From Ktedonobacteraceae bacterium (GTDB taxonomy: Bacteria > Chloroflexota > Ktedonobacteria > Ktedonobacterales > Ktedonobacteraceae): a stretch of DNA of 34,209 bases. The notes beneath the pieces are model-generated. The model was not told where the DNA came from, ran no database searches, and was given only the letters and a program-made list of their open reading frames with translations. The stretch covers positions 1-34,209 of the forward strand of contig JAFAXQ010000082.1 in NCBI GenBank assembly GCA_019240835.1, read 5' to 3'. The position numbers and the translations under genes are program-made. Within the stretch, counting starts at the first letter, position 1; each line of letters starts with the position of its first letter. Below, in pieces: positions 7,401 through 15,085 of this stretch.

Positions 7401-8720
7401 CTAGGATGGAAAGAGCCGTGGTGCCACTGTCTGAGCCGCCAGAATGAAGGAGAGGATGAACAGCACAACAATGATGGTCCAGTTCACCCAATTGTTCCAT
7501 GGCTTGTTGACGAACTCGTCACCCAGTAGCTCTCGGTCATTCAAAAGCAGTTGTAGGAAAATGATGGCCGAAGGTAGAATCACTCCCGCCAGCACCTGCA
7601 CCCCCAGGATAATCAATTGCAGTGGCGCACCTGGAATCAGCACTAGCCCTGCCGCCGCTGCCACGCATCCGCCATAGACGATATAGAATTTGGGTGCTTC
7701 GCGCACACTCTTCTGCAAGCTGTGCTTCCACCCGCGCACCTCGCTCAGTGCCCAAGAGCTGGCAAGTGAGATGGCAGTCGCTCCCAGCACAGCAGCGTTG
7801 ACCATCAAGAGAGGCACTGCGATACGCACAAAGGGGCCTAGAACAGGACCAAGTGCGCGTGCCATCTGCGCCGGGTCGGCGAAGAGGATGTGATGACGAA
7901 ACGATGCATCTCCCACGAGCATCATGGCGGCAGCCACCAGAATAGTGAAGCAGGCTCCGATAAAGGTATCGAGGCGTGCCCACTTCAGGTCAGCGAAGCG
8001 CAACTTCTTATCGGCAACGCAGCTCTGCTGGAAGAAGAGCTGCCAGGGGGCAATGGTAGTTCCCACGATGCCAATCACTAGGAACACCAGATTCGAGGTG
8101 AGACCACCAGGGGGAACCTGCACAACTAGCGTTCCGTTAAGCACCTGAGAACTTACTGGGTGGGCCGTAAGAGCCAGCACGAGCCATATGACATCCAATA
8201 GGCACAACCCGATGGTGATGCGCTCCCAACGCAGGTATTTACCTGTCGAAACCAGGGCAATCAGACCAAGCGCCGCCAGTGGCACGGCGATGTAGGGTGA
8301 GACGCCCAACGCCGAAAGAGCTAGCGAAATGGCGGCAAACTCGGTGACCAGCGTCAGGAAGTTGACGACCAGCAAGTCGACCAGCGAGAATAGGCCCCAC
8401 CCCTTGCCGAAGCGCTTGAAGATCATGGCAGCGTGTCCCTGCCCCGTAGCAATGCCGAGTCTGGCAACCATCTCCTGAATGAAGTAGGTCACTGGCAGCA
8501 ACAGGAACATGAGCCAGAGCAGGTGTGTGCCGTACTGCGCCCCTGCCTGGGTATAGGTCGAGACAGCTCCCGCGTCGTTGTCGGCTTCCATGACGATGAG
8601 GCCAGGGCCTAAAACCATGAGAAACCACACGAGATTGCGCACCCAGCGGCTGCGTACTGTGACCACTTTGACAGGTGCGACACCCTCGCTAGTGATGATT
8701 ACATCTTTCACTTGATCCAT
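7401..8720 (-). CDS. NRAMP-family divalent metal transporter with non-canonical metal site
   Basis: 439 residues, with about eleven membrane segments, matching the NRAMP fold. Classical Mn/Fe transporters carry DPGN in helix 1 and MPH in helix 6. Here helix 1 reads MEADNDAGAVSTYTQAGAQYG (residues 44-64), giving D47-N-D-A-G51, and helix 6 reads GTTIAPWQLFF (220-230), giving A224-P-W226 in place of M-P-H. Loss of the helix-6 Met is known to relax selectivity against Ca and Mg in this family, so a substrate other than Mn or Fe, for example Mg, is possible (inference). It follows a CsoR-type gene after a 455-bp structured leader. The ATG at 8720 has GAGAGGAAG about 5 bases upstream. Confidence 0.88.
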   Translation of the reverse strand: MDQVKDVIITSEGVAPVKVVTVRSRWVRNLVWFLMVLGPGLIVMEADNDAGAVSTYTQAGAQYGTHLLWLMFLLLPVTYFIQEMVARLGIATGQGHAAMIFKRFGKGWGLFSLVDLLVVNFLTLVTEFAAISLALSALGVSPYIAVPLAALGLIALVSTGKYLRWERITIGLCLLDVIWLVLALTAHPVSSQVLNGTLVVQVPPGGLTSNLVFLVIGIVGTTIAPWQLFFQQSCVADKKLRFADLKWARLDTFIGACFTILVAAAMMLVGDASFRHHILFADPAQMARALGPVLGPFVRIAVPLLMVNAAVLGATAISLASSWALSEVRGWKHSLQKSVREAPKFYIVYGGCVAAAAGLVLIPGAPLQLIILGVQVLAGVILPSAIIFLQLLLNDRELLGDEFVNKPWNNWVNWTIIVVLFILSFILAAQTVAPRLFPS

Positions 8721-9175
8721 TAGAGTCTTCCTCTCTTAACGAGATGTAGGTACGATAGACGAGGATTTCTCTGTTTAAGGGTGCAGGGTACTCAACGCTA
8801 TTAGAAACCCATATACATCTGGCTTCAGGTATACAGCAGCCATAGGTGTGAGAAATCCTGAGTATATACTGTGATGCAGTCTGTCATTGCCCGCAAAACA
8901 GTGTTACCAGAGGAGAGTGAGAGGAAGAGATCGTCAATGCTCGAGCACGCCGCACGAGCAAACGGAGAGATTCAACACCTCACACTTCTCGCTTTCAGTT
9001 GTGTAGATCCGTAAGAAAGCGAGGCGTGAGGTGATAGCGGAGAACCGAGAGAAAACAGCCAGCTATCAGCTCATGGTCACTTGTCCTACGAATCGCCGTA
9101 GACGCCTCCACCAACTGGGAGGCTGACTACCGTCGGGGTCCATAGGGAGAATCCTTTACCTTTCTGTACTAGAGA
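8721..9175 (-). other. 455-bp structured intergenic leader upstream of the NRAMP-like gene
   Basis: There is no convincing ORF here. Several stem-loops are visible. (1) 8762-8771 pairs perfectly with 8850-8859 (10 bp), enclosing 78 bases. (2) 8976-8996 pairs with 9015-9033 as a long imperfect stem. (3) 9032-9038 pairs with 9062-9068 (TGATAGC). (4) 9104-9109 pairs with 9118-9123 (GCCTCC), extended by GTAG/CTAC. A TATACT lies at 8866-8861 within the 10-bp palindrome AGTATATACT (8861-8870). It could be a cis-regulatory RNA for the transporter. I compared it by eye with M-box, yybP-ykoY, NiCo and purine motifs and found no convincing match. Confidence 0.45.
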
Positions 9176-9451
9176 CTAAATGAAACGATCCAGTGCTTCT
9201 TTCAGTTCACGGATCGCTTCGTCGGCATAGCCACGCTCAACAGCCTTGGTGACGCAATGGTCAATATGCCGTTCCAGAATCGTCCTACCCACCTGGTCAA
9301 GCCCAGCACGGACAGCGGCAATCTGGGTCAATATCTCATCGCAATCGCGCCCTTCTTCCCACAGGCGCTTAAGGCTATTAGCATGACCAGCAACGCGAGC
9401 AAGACGTTTAGCAATGTCCTGGCGTGCCGGATCATTCTCTGGATGAGACAT
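9176..9451 (-). CDS. CsoR-family metal-sensing (or sulfur-sensing) repressor
   Basis: 91 residues from the ATG at 9451; a GTG three codons earlier is an alternative, and neither has a strong ribosome site. It is an all-helical DUF156/CsoR protein. Cys37 (GRDCDEIL), His62 and Cys66 (LERHIDHC) match the C-H-C ligand set of copper-sensing CsoR; persulfide sensors of the CstR type share the two cysteines. CsoR tetramers bind G/C-tract palindromes and release DNA on Cu(I). The promoter just upstream carries such a palindrome (9487-9498). The gene lies ahead of the NRAMP-like gene on the same strand, so it may control that unit as well as itself. Confidence 0.88.
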   Translation of the reverse strand: MSHPENDPARQDIAKRLARVAGHANSLKRLWEEGRDCDEILTQIAAVRAGLDQVGRTILERHIDHCVTKAVERGYADEAIRELKEALDRFI

Positions 9452-9486
9452 CTGGTCCACAACTTTCTTTCGAGCAATCTACCCAC

Positions 9487-9547
9487 CCCCCTAGGGGGAT
9501 ATACTGCTCATACCAGCAGTATAACCCTCCCTTTGCCCAAAAGTCAA
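9487..9547 (-). promoter_or_regulatory. CsoR-gene promoter with G/C-tract operator and a second inverted repeat
   Basis: On the minus strand, TTGACT (9547-9542) and TATACT (9523-9518) are spaced 18 bp. Immediately downstream lies CCCCCTAGGGGG (9487-9498), the G/C-tract palindrome typical of CsoR operators. A second inverted repeat, ATACTGCT (9501-9508) and AGCAGTAT (9515-9522) with a 6-bp spacer, overlaps the -10 box. Autoregulation is the natural reading. Confidence 0.65.
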
Positions 9548-9598
9548 GAGCAACACAGATGAATTTCTTTATTGACGACCTGGAGTCTCTTTCGTTAT

Positions 9599-9940
9599 CT
9601 AGAACCAGCGGAAACGGCGTGGGCGATGAACATAGCCGCCACGGCGATAGTAGCGATCATTGTAAGGATGATAGAGGCGGCGATAGGCAACAGCACTCCA
9701 CAGAACCACGAGCAAGGCAGCGGCAATAATAGAGCTGATTAACGGCACACCCGCCACAATGGGTTCGCCAGCAATGGAGAAGTGGAGCACGCCGACAATC
9801 AGAAAAATGGCGATAAATCCTAGGATGGCAGCACCAATAATCCCATCCGGTGCGCGTCGACCTGCAATCAACTCACCCAGGAAACCCACAACCAGAGCAA
9901 TGATAATCCAAACGACTAAAGTTTCCAATGTAATATCCAT
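9599..9940 (-). CDS. GlsB/YeaQ/YmgE-family membrane protein (transglycosylase-associated)
   Basis: 113 residues. Three hydrophobic helices carry the family pattern: IIIALVVGFLGELIAGRR, then GIIGAAILGFIAIFLIVG, then LISSIIAAALLVVLW. The tail is rich in Arg and Tyr (RYYRRGGYVHRPRRF) and longer than in most members. These small stress-linked proteins have no firm biochemical role. Ribosome site AAGGGGGG lies about 7 bases before the ATG. Confidence 0.85.
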   Translation of the reverse strand: MDITLETLVVWIIIALVVGFLGELIAGRRAPDGIIGAAILGFIAIFLIVGVLHFSIAGEPIVAGVPLISSIIAAALLVVLWSAVAYRRLYHPYNDRYYRRGGYVHRPRRFRWF

Positions 9941-10070
9941 AGATTCAAACCCCCCTTTTCCGTTAGAACACTAGTGCAGAGCTCTCTGTTAATACGCATA
10001 AGCGGGGTTTTTCGGTTCAATGAGGTACGCGAACGAAGGGTTCACTGCCTTCCCTCGCGCCTTCGACGCT

Positions 10071-10126
10071 AGGAAGCGTGAAGGGTGTCGTAGGCCAACG
10101 GGTCTACAACACCCTTCACGCTTCCT
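10071..10126. repeat. Long perfect palindromic hairpin (18-bp arms)
   Basis: AGGAAGCGTGAAGGGTGT (10071-10088) is repeated in inverted form at 10109-10126. The 20-base loop can pair further through GTAG (10090-10093) and CTAC (10104-10107). It lies between DoxX and GlsB genes, both on the minus strand. It lacks a T-run, so a dispersed palindromic (REP/MITE-like) element is as likely as a terminator. The rest of the 9941-10177 gap holds nothing recognised. Confidence 0.55.
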
Positions 10127-10177
10127 CGGTATGACAAGCTCGCTTCGCGGACAGGTCTGAGCAAGTGACCAGTATGA

Positions 10178-10687
10178 CTATATTGTGGCATGCTCAGCAA
10201 TAGTTTGACGGCTCGTTATAAGGCCAACGAACACAACAATGAGAGCTACCAGCAGGCCGAGCGCGAACAGCGGCACTGGCAACACAAAGCCAATGAGAGT
10301 ATCAATGGCATAGCTGCCAGGTCCCACCAGACCAATCGCCACGGCGGCAACGAGCAACACTAGTGGGAATTCATAGCCACCTTTCGCATTCCAGAAACCG
10401 TTTGCCCAATGGACTTTGATAACGGCCATGAACATAGCAGCGAAGATAACTATAGCCGCAAGTGGCGTTAGCAATCCAAGAGCCAGAAGCAGACCACCGC
10501 CAAACTCACCTATGGTCGCAAACAGCGTCCACAGCCAAGCAGGCTTAAATCCCTGTGACTTTAGCCATCCAACAGTGTTATCAAAGCCTTGTCCCCCGAA
10601 CCAGCCGAGGAGCTTCTGAGAGCCGTGCCCGGCAATAACCAATCCAACAACGACACGAAGTAGCAACAAACCGAACGAAGTAGCCAT
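10178..10687 (-). CDS. DoxX-family membrane protein
   Basis: 169 residues with four to five hydrophobic helices. The DoxX pattern is clear: LLLRVVVGLVIAGHGSQKLLGWFGGQG at the start, then TIGEFGGGLLLALGLLTPLAA and FMAVIKVHWANGFWNAKGGYEFPLVLLVAA. DoxX-like proteins are linked to quinone pools, thiol redox and oxidative stress; in mycobacteria one forms a complex with superoxide dismutase and a thiosulfate-related protein. The start is set by AAAGGGAAA upstream of the ATG. Its position between two CsoR-type genes suggests metal, sulfur or redox control. Confidence 0.88.
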   Translation of the reverse strand: MATSFGLLLLRVVVGLVIAGHGSQKLLGWFGGQGFDNTVGWLKSQGFKPAWLWTLFATIGEFGGGLLLALGLLTPLAAIVIFAAMFMAVIKVHWANGFWNAKGGYEFPLVLLVAAVAIGLVGPGSYAIDTLIGFVLPVPLFALGLLVALIVVFVGLITSRQTIAEHATI

Positions 10688-10931
10688 TGTGCATTTTCCC
10701 TTTCGCTATGAAGCTGTACCTTAAAAGTAGCACGTCTTGCTATTACTAACAAATTAATGGTAACTATTCTTTCAGAAGAAAGATACCAAACAAATCCATT
10801 ACTGCGCACGTCACAATATGGTAACATTTAGGCTATTTGGCATCAGGGAGAACTGGTACCGCCTAATTACTCTTAACAACGATAAGAATAAGAGACTTTA
10901 GGACAGGAATTTTTGAAAAGAAGGTAGAGCG
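10688..10931. other. AT-rich intergenic stretch upstream of DoxX
   Basis: This gap holds no ORF that I can support. An 8-mer ATGGTAAC occurs twice (10755-10762 and 10818-10825), upstream of the DoxX start; they may be direct-repeat protein sites. No clear promoter hexamer pair was found. Confidence 0.3.
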
Positions 10932-10974
10932 TGTTGTTGATGGATTTCAATGAAGTCAGAATCCATCAACAACA
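10932..10974 (-). terminator. Hairpin downstream of the second CsoR-type gene
   Basis: TGTTGTTGATGGATT (10932-10946) pairs perfectly with 10960-10974 around a 13-base loop. On the minus strand it follows the CsoR stop codon by 17 bases and is followed by a pyrimidine-rich tract (CTACCTTCTTTTC), which fits an intrinsic terminator. Confidence 0.6.
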
Positions 10975-10991
10975 GAGTCATTCCTTGTTCA

Positions 10992-11258
10992 TTAGCGGTT
11001 TGCTGCCAGAGAGTAGAGTTGCACGAGTTCCTCAACAATAGCTTCTGTCCTACCGCTGTTGATCCCTTCAGGTACACAAGTCTGTAGATGATTCTCAAGA
11101 ATCATGGCCTCAAGCTTCTCGATGGCCTTACGCACCGCGTATGTCTGGCGGAGAATATCGACGCAGTATTTGTCCTCTTCGATCATCTTACGAATGCCTT
11201 TCAGATGCCCATCAATGTAGTTGCAGCGCTTAAGAACCTCTTGCTTGTCTGCTCGCAT
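10992..11258 (-). CDS. Second CsoR-family repressor
   Basis: 88 residues from the ATG at 11258, chosen for its strong ribosome site (GGAAGGAG). An in-frame extension to 11318 would read through the operator region. The helical DUF156 fold is clear, with Cys32 (DKYCVDILRQ), His57 and Cys61 (ENHLQTCV) matching the Cu(I) ligand set of CsoR. It differs widely from the CsoR-type protein at 9176-9451, so the two probably have different signals or targets. No copper ATPase or chaperone is in the window. It is divergent from the methyltransferase gene at 11459. Confidence 0.88.
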   Translation of the reverse strand: MRADKQEVLKRCNYIDGHLKGIRKMIEEDKYCVDILRQTYAVRKAIEKLEAMILENHLQTCVPEGINSGRTEAIVEELVQLYSLAANR

Positions 11259-11278
11259 CAGCACACTCCTTCCTAAAT

Positions 11279-11316
11279 CCCATCCCATTGGGTAGGGGTT
11301 GCAACTGAAGTATACC
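11279..11316 (-). promoter_or_regulatory. Promoter and G/C-tract operator of the second CsoR gene
   Basis: On the minus strand an extended -10 (TGGTATACT, ending at 11309) is followed by the near-palindrome CCCATCCCATTGGGTAGGGG (plus strand 11279-11298). That pattern matches CsoR-type operators. It lies between the -10 box and the ribosome site. Confidence 0.6.
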
Positions 11317-11346
11317 ACATTTAGACAGGCAAATGAAAGAGAAACC

Positions 11347-11388
11347 TTGCATGCAGCCGTGGGGTTGCTTTATGATTTACATGTAAAT
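11347..11388 (+). promoter_or_regulatory. Promoter with a 14-bp palindromic operator
   Basis: TTGCAT (11347-11352) and TATGAT (11371-11376) are spaced 18 bp. ATTTACATGTAAAT (11375-11388) is a perfect 14-bp palindrome that overlaps the end of the -10 box, so a bound dimer would block transcription of the methyltransferase gene. Confidence 0.45.
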
Positions 11389-11458
11389 GAGAGACTTCTT
11401 GCAAGTCGTTCACATCGCTCTGACTATGGACAACTAGGATAGGTGACAAGGAGAAGCT

Positions 11459-12286
11459 ATGTTAACAAGCATTTTCGATTTCGCCTGCAGTATCTCTCCC
11501 AGTGTAAGGCGCTTCGTAGTGAGAATGATATATCAAGGACTCTCAGCATTGGATACGGAAGGATGTATGGTCTTTATGAACTATGGCTATGCAGACCTCA
11601 CACATAGTGCTGTAGAGATAAAGCTGCAAGAGAGAGATGAGGTGAACCGCTACTGCACCCAGTTGTATCGCCATGTGATTGGGAGTATTGATCTGAAAGG
11701 ACTTGATGTTTTAGAGGTGGGTAGTGGACGCGGGGGGGGTGCCTCCTACATCATGCGCTATTTGCAGCCAAAATCTATGACGGGAGTAGACATCGCCGAG
11801 AAAGCTGTGGCCTTTTGCAACCGCCATCACGCCACCAAGGGACTCTCTTTCGTGCGGGGAGATGCAGAAGCTCTTCCTTTTGAGGACGCAACTTTTGATG
11901 TGGTCGTGAACATAGAGTCCTCACATGGCTATGGAGATATAGAACGTTTTTTTAGGGAAGTATACCGGGTGCTCCGCCCCGGCGGCTACTTTCTATTTGC
12001 AGATCATCGCCACAAGGACAAAATAGCTACGCTGCGCCAGCAGTTGGTAGAGTCGCGTCTTGTATGCCTGAAAGAGCAGAAAATAAGCCTGAACATACTA
12101 AAAGCTCTAGAGTTGGACAATGGACGTAAGTTGAGCCTTATCCGACAAAAAGCTCCCTGGATAGTGCATAGATCATTTCAAGCATTCGCTGCCATGCGAG
12201 GAACAGAAATGTATGAAAACTTCAGAAGCGGAGCATGTGATTACTGGAGCTTTGTCCTCTATAAGAAGAGGGAAATGGAGAGCTAA
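11459..12286 (+). CDS. SAM-dependent methyltransferase (phthiotriol/sterol-type class I)
   Basis: 275 residues with a strong ribosome site (AAGGAG) before the ATG. Motif I is VLEVGSGRGGGASYIMRYL (84-102), followed by VDIAEKAV, GDAEALPFEDATFDVVVNIESSHGYGD and VLRPGGYFLFADH. The run FMNYGYADL before motif I is seen in methyltransferases of the phthiotriol dimycocerosate group and relatives acting on lipids or polyketides. The product is not known. It converges with a ligase-like gene, with only 7 bp between their stops and no obvious terminator between them, so the transcripts may overlap. Confidence 0.8.
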   Translation: MLTSIFDFACSISPSVRRFVVRMIYQGLSALDTEGCMVFMNYGYADLTHSAVEIKLQERDEVNRYCTQLYRHVIGSIDLKGLDVLEVGSGRGGGASYIMRYLQPKSMTGVDIAEKAVAFCNRHHATKGLSFVRGDAEALPFEDATFDVVVNIESSHGYGDIERFFREVYRVLRPGGYFLFADHRHKDKIATLRQQLVESRLVCLKEQKISLNILKALELDNGRKLSLIRQKAPWIVHRSFQAFAAMRGTEMYENFRSGACDYWSFVLYKKREMES

Positions 12287-12293
12287 AACTAGT

Positions 12294-13820
12294 TCAGCAA
12301 AGCCGCACAAGCTCACTCTGCAACACCTTGCACCCTTGCCTGGGGATATGGTCGAGTAGCACAAATTTAGCCGGGCGTTTAAAGTCCGCCAGTGCCGGGC
12401 TGGCTACGCAATGCTGCGCTAAATCCCCAATGGTGAGGGATGAGTCCGTGGGGACCACAAAGGCTACGAGCAGTTTGCCAACGCGAGCATCTGCTACGCC
12501 GATGACTACCACGTCCTTAACCTTGGAGTGTTTGCGTAACACCGCCTCTACGCCGCAGGGATACACCTTCTCGCCAGCGGAGATGAGCATATCGTCTACA
12601 CGGCCAACAATCCAGAGGTCTCCCTCAGCATCTACTCTCACGAGATTACCAGTGAAATACCATCCCTGGCGAATGGCCCTCCTAGTGAGGTCCGGCCTGT
12701 TCCAATAGCCCTTAAATGCTTCGGGCGAACTGAGCTTTACAATAAGTTCGCCAATCTCACCTGGTGGCACTTCATCGTGTGGCTGAGTTGCTGCTGAATG
12801 AGCAGGAGCAACCAGGCGCAATTGTGTATTTATGCCTGCTCTGCCAGCACAGCATGGTTTGTGTGCCACCCACGGACACGTAGTGTATGTATAAATCTCG
12901 CTACTGCCGAAGTGATTCACGAAACTGTCGGGTGTAAATTGTGCGAGGCATCGCCGCGTCAACTCCGTTGACATAGTATCTCCTGCATATGCAATCCTCT
13001 TTACCGTACGGACATCGTACAGGTGTACCTTGGTCAGCAGGTCGTGGTAGACGCAGGGAAAAGAGTAGAGGCAGGAAATGCGTTCCTGGGCGAGCAGGGT
13101 CGCGTGCGTCTCGGCGCTATCATCGGGTGCAAGAACTAGTTTGCCGTTGAGAAAGGTCATAGCCAGCAGCATACGCAACCCCATCGTGTGATAAAAGCCT
13201 GAGAGCGCGAGTGTGCTTTCGCCGAGGGCGTAGTGGTTCTGAATAATGTGTGCCATCGTCGCACTAACTTCATTGAGGTGAGAGCGTGGTATGCCCTTCG
13301 GGGCACCGCATGCAGCCGAGGAATAGAACATCAGCGCGATAGCATCATCACAACTGTCATGAAGCTGGGAACACGGATGTCCCAGCGCCATGCGCAAGTG
13401 TGCAAAACTCTTGAAAGGGGCTGTCGCCCGTATGCCAACAGTATACACCCTTTTCGGCAGCACATTTTGCTGTGCCAGCGCATGCACGCGGGCCTCGCTG
13501 GCACCATCGAAGAAGAGCGCCTGCGGCTCAGCGTCCTGTATGCAATAGCTGATATCATTGAGTGCGAAATGGTGACTTACTGGCACATACACCAATCCCA
13601 GCCATTGACACACCCAGAAAATTACCACGTTCTCTCGGCAGTTACGTAGCAGAACCATAACGCGATCACCGGGTTGCAGTTCCTCTGCTTGCAGGCCAGC
13701 GGTGACACACCTCACTTCGTATGCCAGATCGCTATAGCTCCAGCGAACCTCACTATCGACGAGTGCCAGGGCATGAGGTGCTCGTCGCAGCGCAGCCTCG
13801 AAGTAATGCCGCAGATTCAC
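12294..13820 (-). CDS. AMP-forming acyl-CoA synthetase/ligase-like protein with altered motifs
   Basis: 508 residues, typical ANL-superfamily length, starting at GTG with AAAGGTAGAG upstream. The large domain carries a P-loop (MFYSSAACGAPKG, 164-176) that departs from the usual TSGTTGxPKG, and the E308 region (NHFGSSE). The ribose-binding motif reads YFTGNLVR (388-395) where the family has YxTGD, so the conserved Asp is Asn392. The hinge (GRVDDMLISAGEKVYP) and the C-terminal Lys (GCKVLQSEL, K498) are present. Benzoate-CoA and fatty-acid ligases are the nearest resemblance. The Asn change may weaken adenylation or mark a different nucleotide use. Confidence 0.85.
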   Translation of the reverse strand: MNLRHYFEAALRRAPHALALVDSEVRWSYSDLAYEVRCVTAGLQAEELQPGDRVMVLLRNCRENVVIFWVCQWLGLVYVPVSHHFALNDISYCIQDAEPQALFFDGASEARVHALAQQNVLPKRVYTVGIRATAPFKSFAHLRMALGHPCSQLHDSCDDAIALMFYSSAACGAPKGIPRSHLNEVSATMAHIIQNHYALGESTLALSGFYHTMGLRMLLAMTFLNGKLVLAPDDSAETHATLLAQERISCLYSFPCVYHDLLTKVHLYDVRTVKRIAYAGDTMSTELTRRCLAQFTPDSFVNHFGSSEIYTYTTCPWVAHKPCCAGRAGINTQLRLVAPAHSAATQPHDEVPPGEIGELIVKLSSPEAFKGYWNRPDLTRRAIRQGWYFTGNLVRVDAEGDLWIVGRVDDMLISAGEKVYPCGVEAVLRKHSKVKDVVVIGVADARVGKLLVAFVVPTDSSLTIGDLAQHCVASPALADFKRPAKFVLLDHIPRQGCKVLQSELVRLC

Positions 13821-14116
13821 ACAACTCTACCTTTCTACATCTAAAAACCCACTTATCATACTACGACAAAACATAAGAACTGGATGCCTGCTTATTGCCC
13901 CTATTTCTCATGCATTCTTTGGTTTCATTGCCGCAGACGACGAAATTACAGAATTGATGGGATAAAGATAAAATACAGTTGAGACATACATGTCTCTTCT
14001 CCCTCATATGATAGTATATGAGTCGGATAATTGCAGTCACGCAGTCGTAAGGATTAGTCGACTGGAAGCTTTATTTTCCAAAACCCAAACCTATTCAGTA
14101 GTTCGGAGCATACATC
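13821..14116. other. Intergenic region with two palindromes before the Fpg-like gene
   Basis: This divergent promoter region contains GAGACA/TGTCTC arms at 13981-13986 and 13991-13996. A second inverted repeat, CTCATAT (14003-14009) and ATATGAG (14016-14022), has a 6-bp spacer. TTGAGA at 13979-13984 and TATGAT at 14007-14012 are too far apart (22 bp) for a standard promoter. Protein sites are likely but the binder is unknown. Confidence 0.35.
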
Positions 14117-15085
14117 ATGCCAGAAATGCCAGAAGTGGAGTATACGGTGCGCCAATTGCGCAGTAGTGTAGTAGGAGCAACCATCGACGAGGTGATGGTC
14201 TTCTGGGAGCGCACTATTGGACACCCTGACGCGGCTACTTTCCGCGCCGAGACCGCCGGTCGGCATATTACAGGCGCACGGCGACGAGGCAAGTTCTCCT
14301 TGCTCGACCTAAGTGGTGACCTGTTTATAGCCATTCATCGCCGCATGACGGGCAACTTTTTCTTACTGACTCCAGGTTGGCATATTGATACACAGCTACG
14401 TGAAGAAGATCCTGCTGCTTGGAGCACCAAGGGGCCTTCTTTCATCCCACCACACCAGTCAGATGAGACCATATTGCAAGCAGTTTCTTTGCAAGTGCTC
14501 GTAGAGCCTGTGCTCGCTACAAAAACTGCATACTGCCGCGTCTGCTTCAACCTAGTTGATGGACGCCGCCTACTCTTCACAGACCCACGCAAATTCGGAC
14601 GTATTGAGCTATGGTCGCGTCAACAGGAGGCAGAGGCTTTCAAAGGACTGGGACTGGAGCCACTCAGCGAAAATTTCACTGTAGCGTTCTTAACAGAGAT
14701 GCTTGCCACACGCAAACCAAGCATCAAGCAGGCGCTGTTAGCTCAGGATATCATTGCGGGTATCGGCAATATCTACGCCGATGAAGCGCTCTTCTATGCA
14801 GGGATTCATCCCCTACGCCGCGCTGACTCCCTCACCCCCGCTGAAATACACTCGCTACACGAAGGTATCGTCGTCGTACTCACAACGGGCATTGAGCACG
14901 GTGGCACATCGTTTAACGACTACCGCGATATGTGGGGAGAGGCAGGCGACAACTATAGTCACATGCACGTCTACCAGCAGCATGGACAGCCTTGTGGGCG
15001 TTGCGGAACTCATATCGAACGTATCCTGGTTGCCCAGCGCAGTACTCATTTCTGCCCGGCGTGCCAGAGGCTTACAGGGGAGTGA
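14117..15085 (+). CDS. Fpg/Nei-family DNA glycosylase (MutM-like), with an insertion
   Basis: 322 residues, about 40 longer than most family members. The N-terminal MPEMPEVE supplies the catalytic Pro2 and Glu3. K59 (RRRGKF), the HRRMTGNF loop, TDPRKFGRIELW (155-166) and the helix-two-turn-helix segment IAGIGNIYADEALF (213-226) are all present. The zinc finger has Cys293, Cys296, Cys313 and Cys316. Residues about 84-136 form an unusual segment between the HRRM loop and the FNLVDGRRLLF strand. The enzyme excises oxidised bases such as 8-oxoguanine and cuts the abasic site. The 3' end overlaps the convergent lipoprotein gene by 14 bp. Confidence 0.9.
   Translation: MPEMPEVEYTVRQLRSSVVGATIDEVMVFWERTIGHPDAATFRAETAGRHITGARRRGKFSLLDLSGDLFIAIHRRMTGNFFLLTPGWHIDTQLREEDPAAWSTKGPSFIPPHQSDETILQAVSLQVLVEPVLATKTAYCRVCFNLVDGRRLLFTDPRKFGRIELWSRQQEAEAFKGLGLEPLSENFTVAFLTEMLATRKPSIKQALLAQDIIAGIGNIYADEALFYAGIHPLRRADSLTPAEIHSLHEGIVVVLTTGIEHGGTSFNDYRDMWGEAGDNYSHMHVYQQHGQPCGRCGTHIERILVAQRSTHFCPACQRLTGE

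Noticed and set aside
8762-8859. Purine-riboswitch-like string (TATATGGGTTTCTA) in the NRAMP leader
   Set aside because: The rest of the purine aptamer (loop-loop pairs and the TAAA-GACTAT block) is not in the right place, so the resemblance is probably chance.
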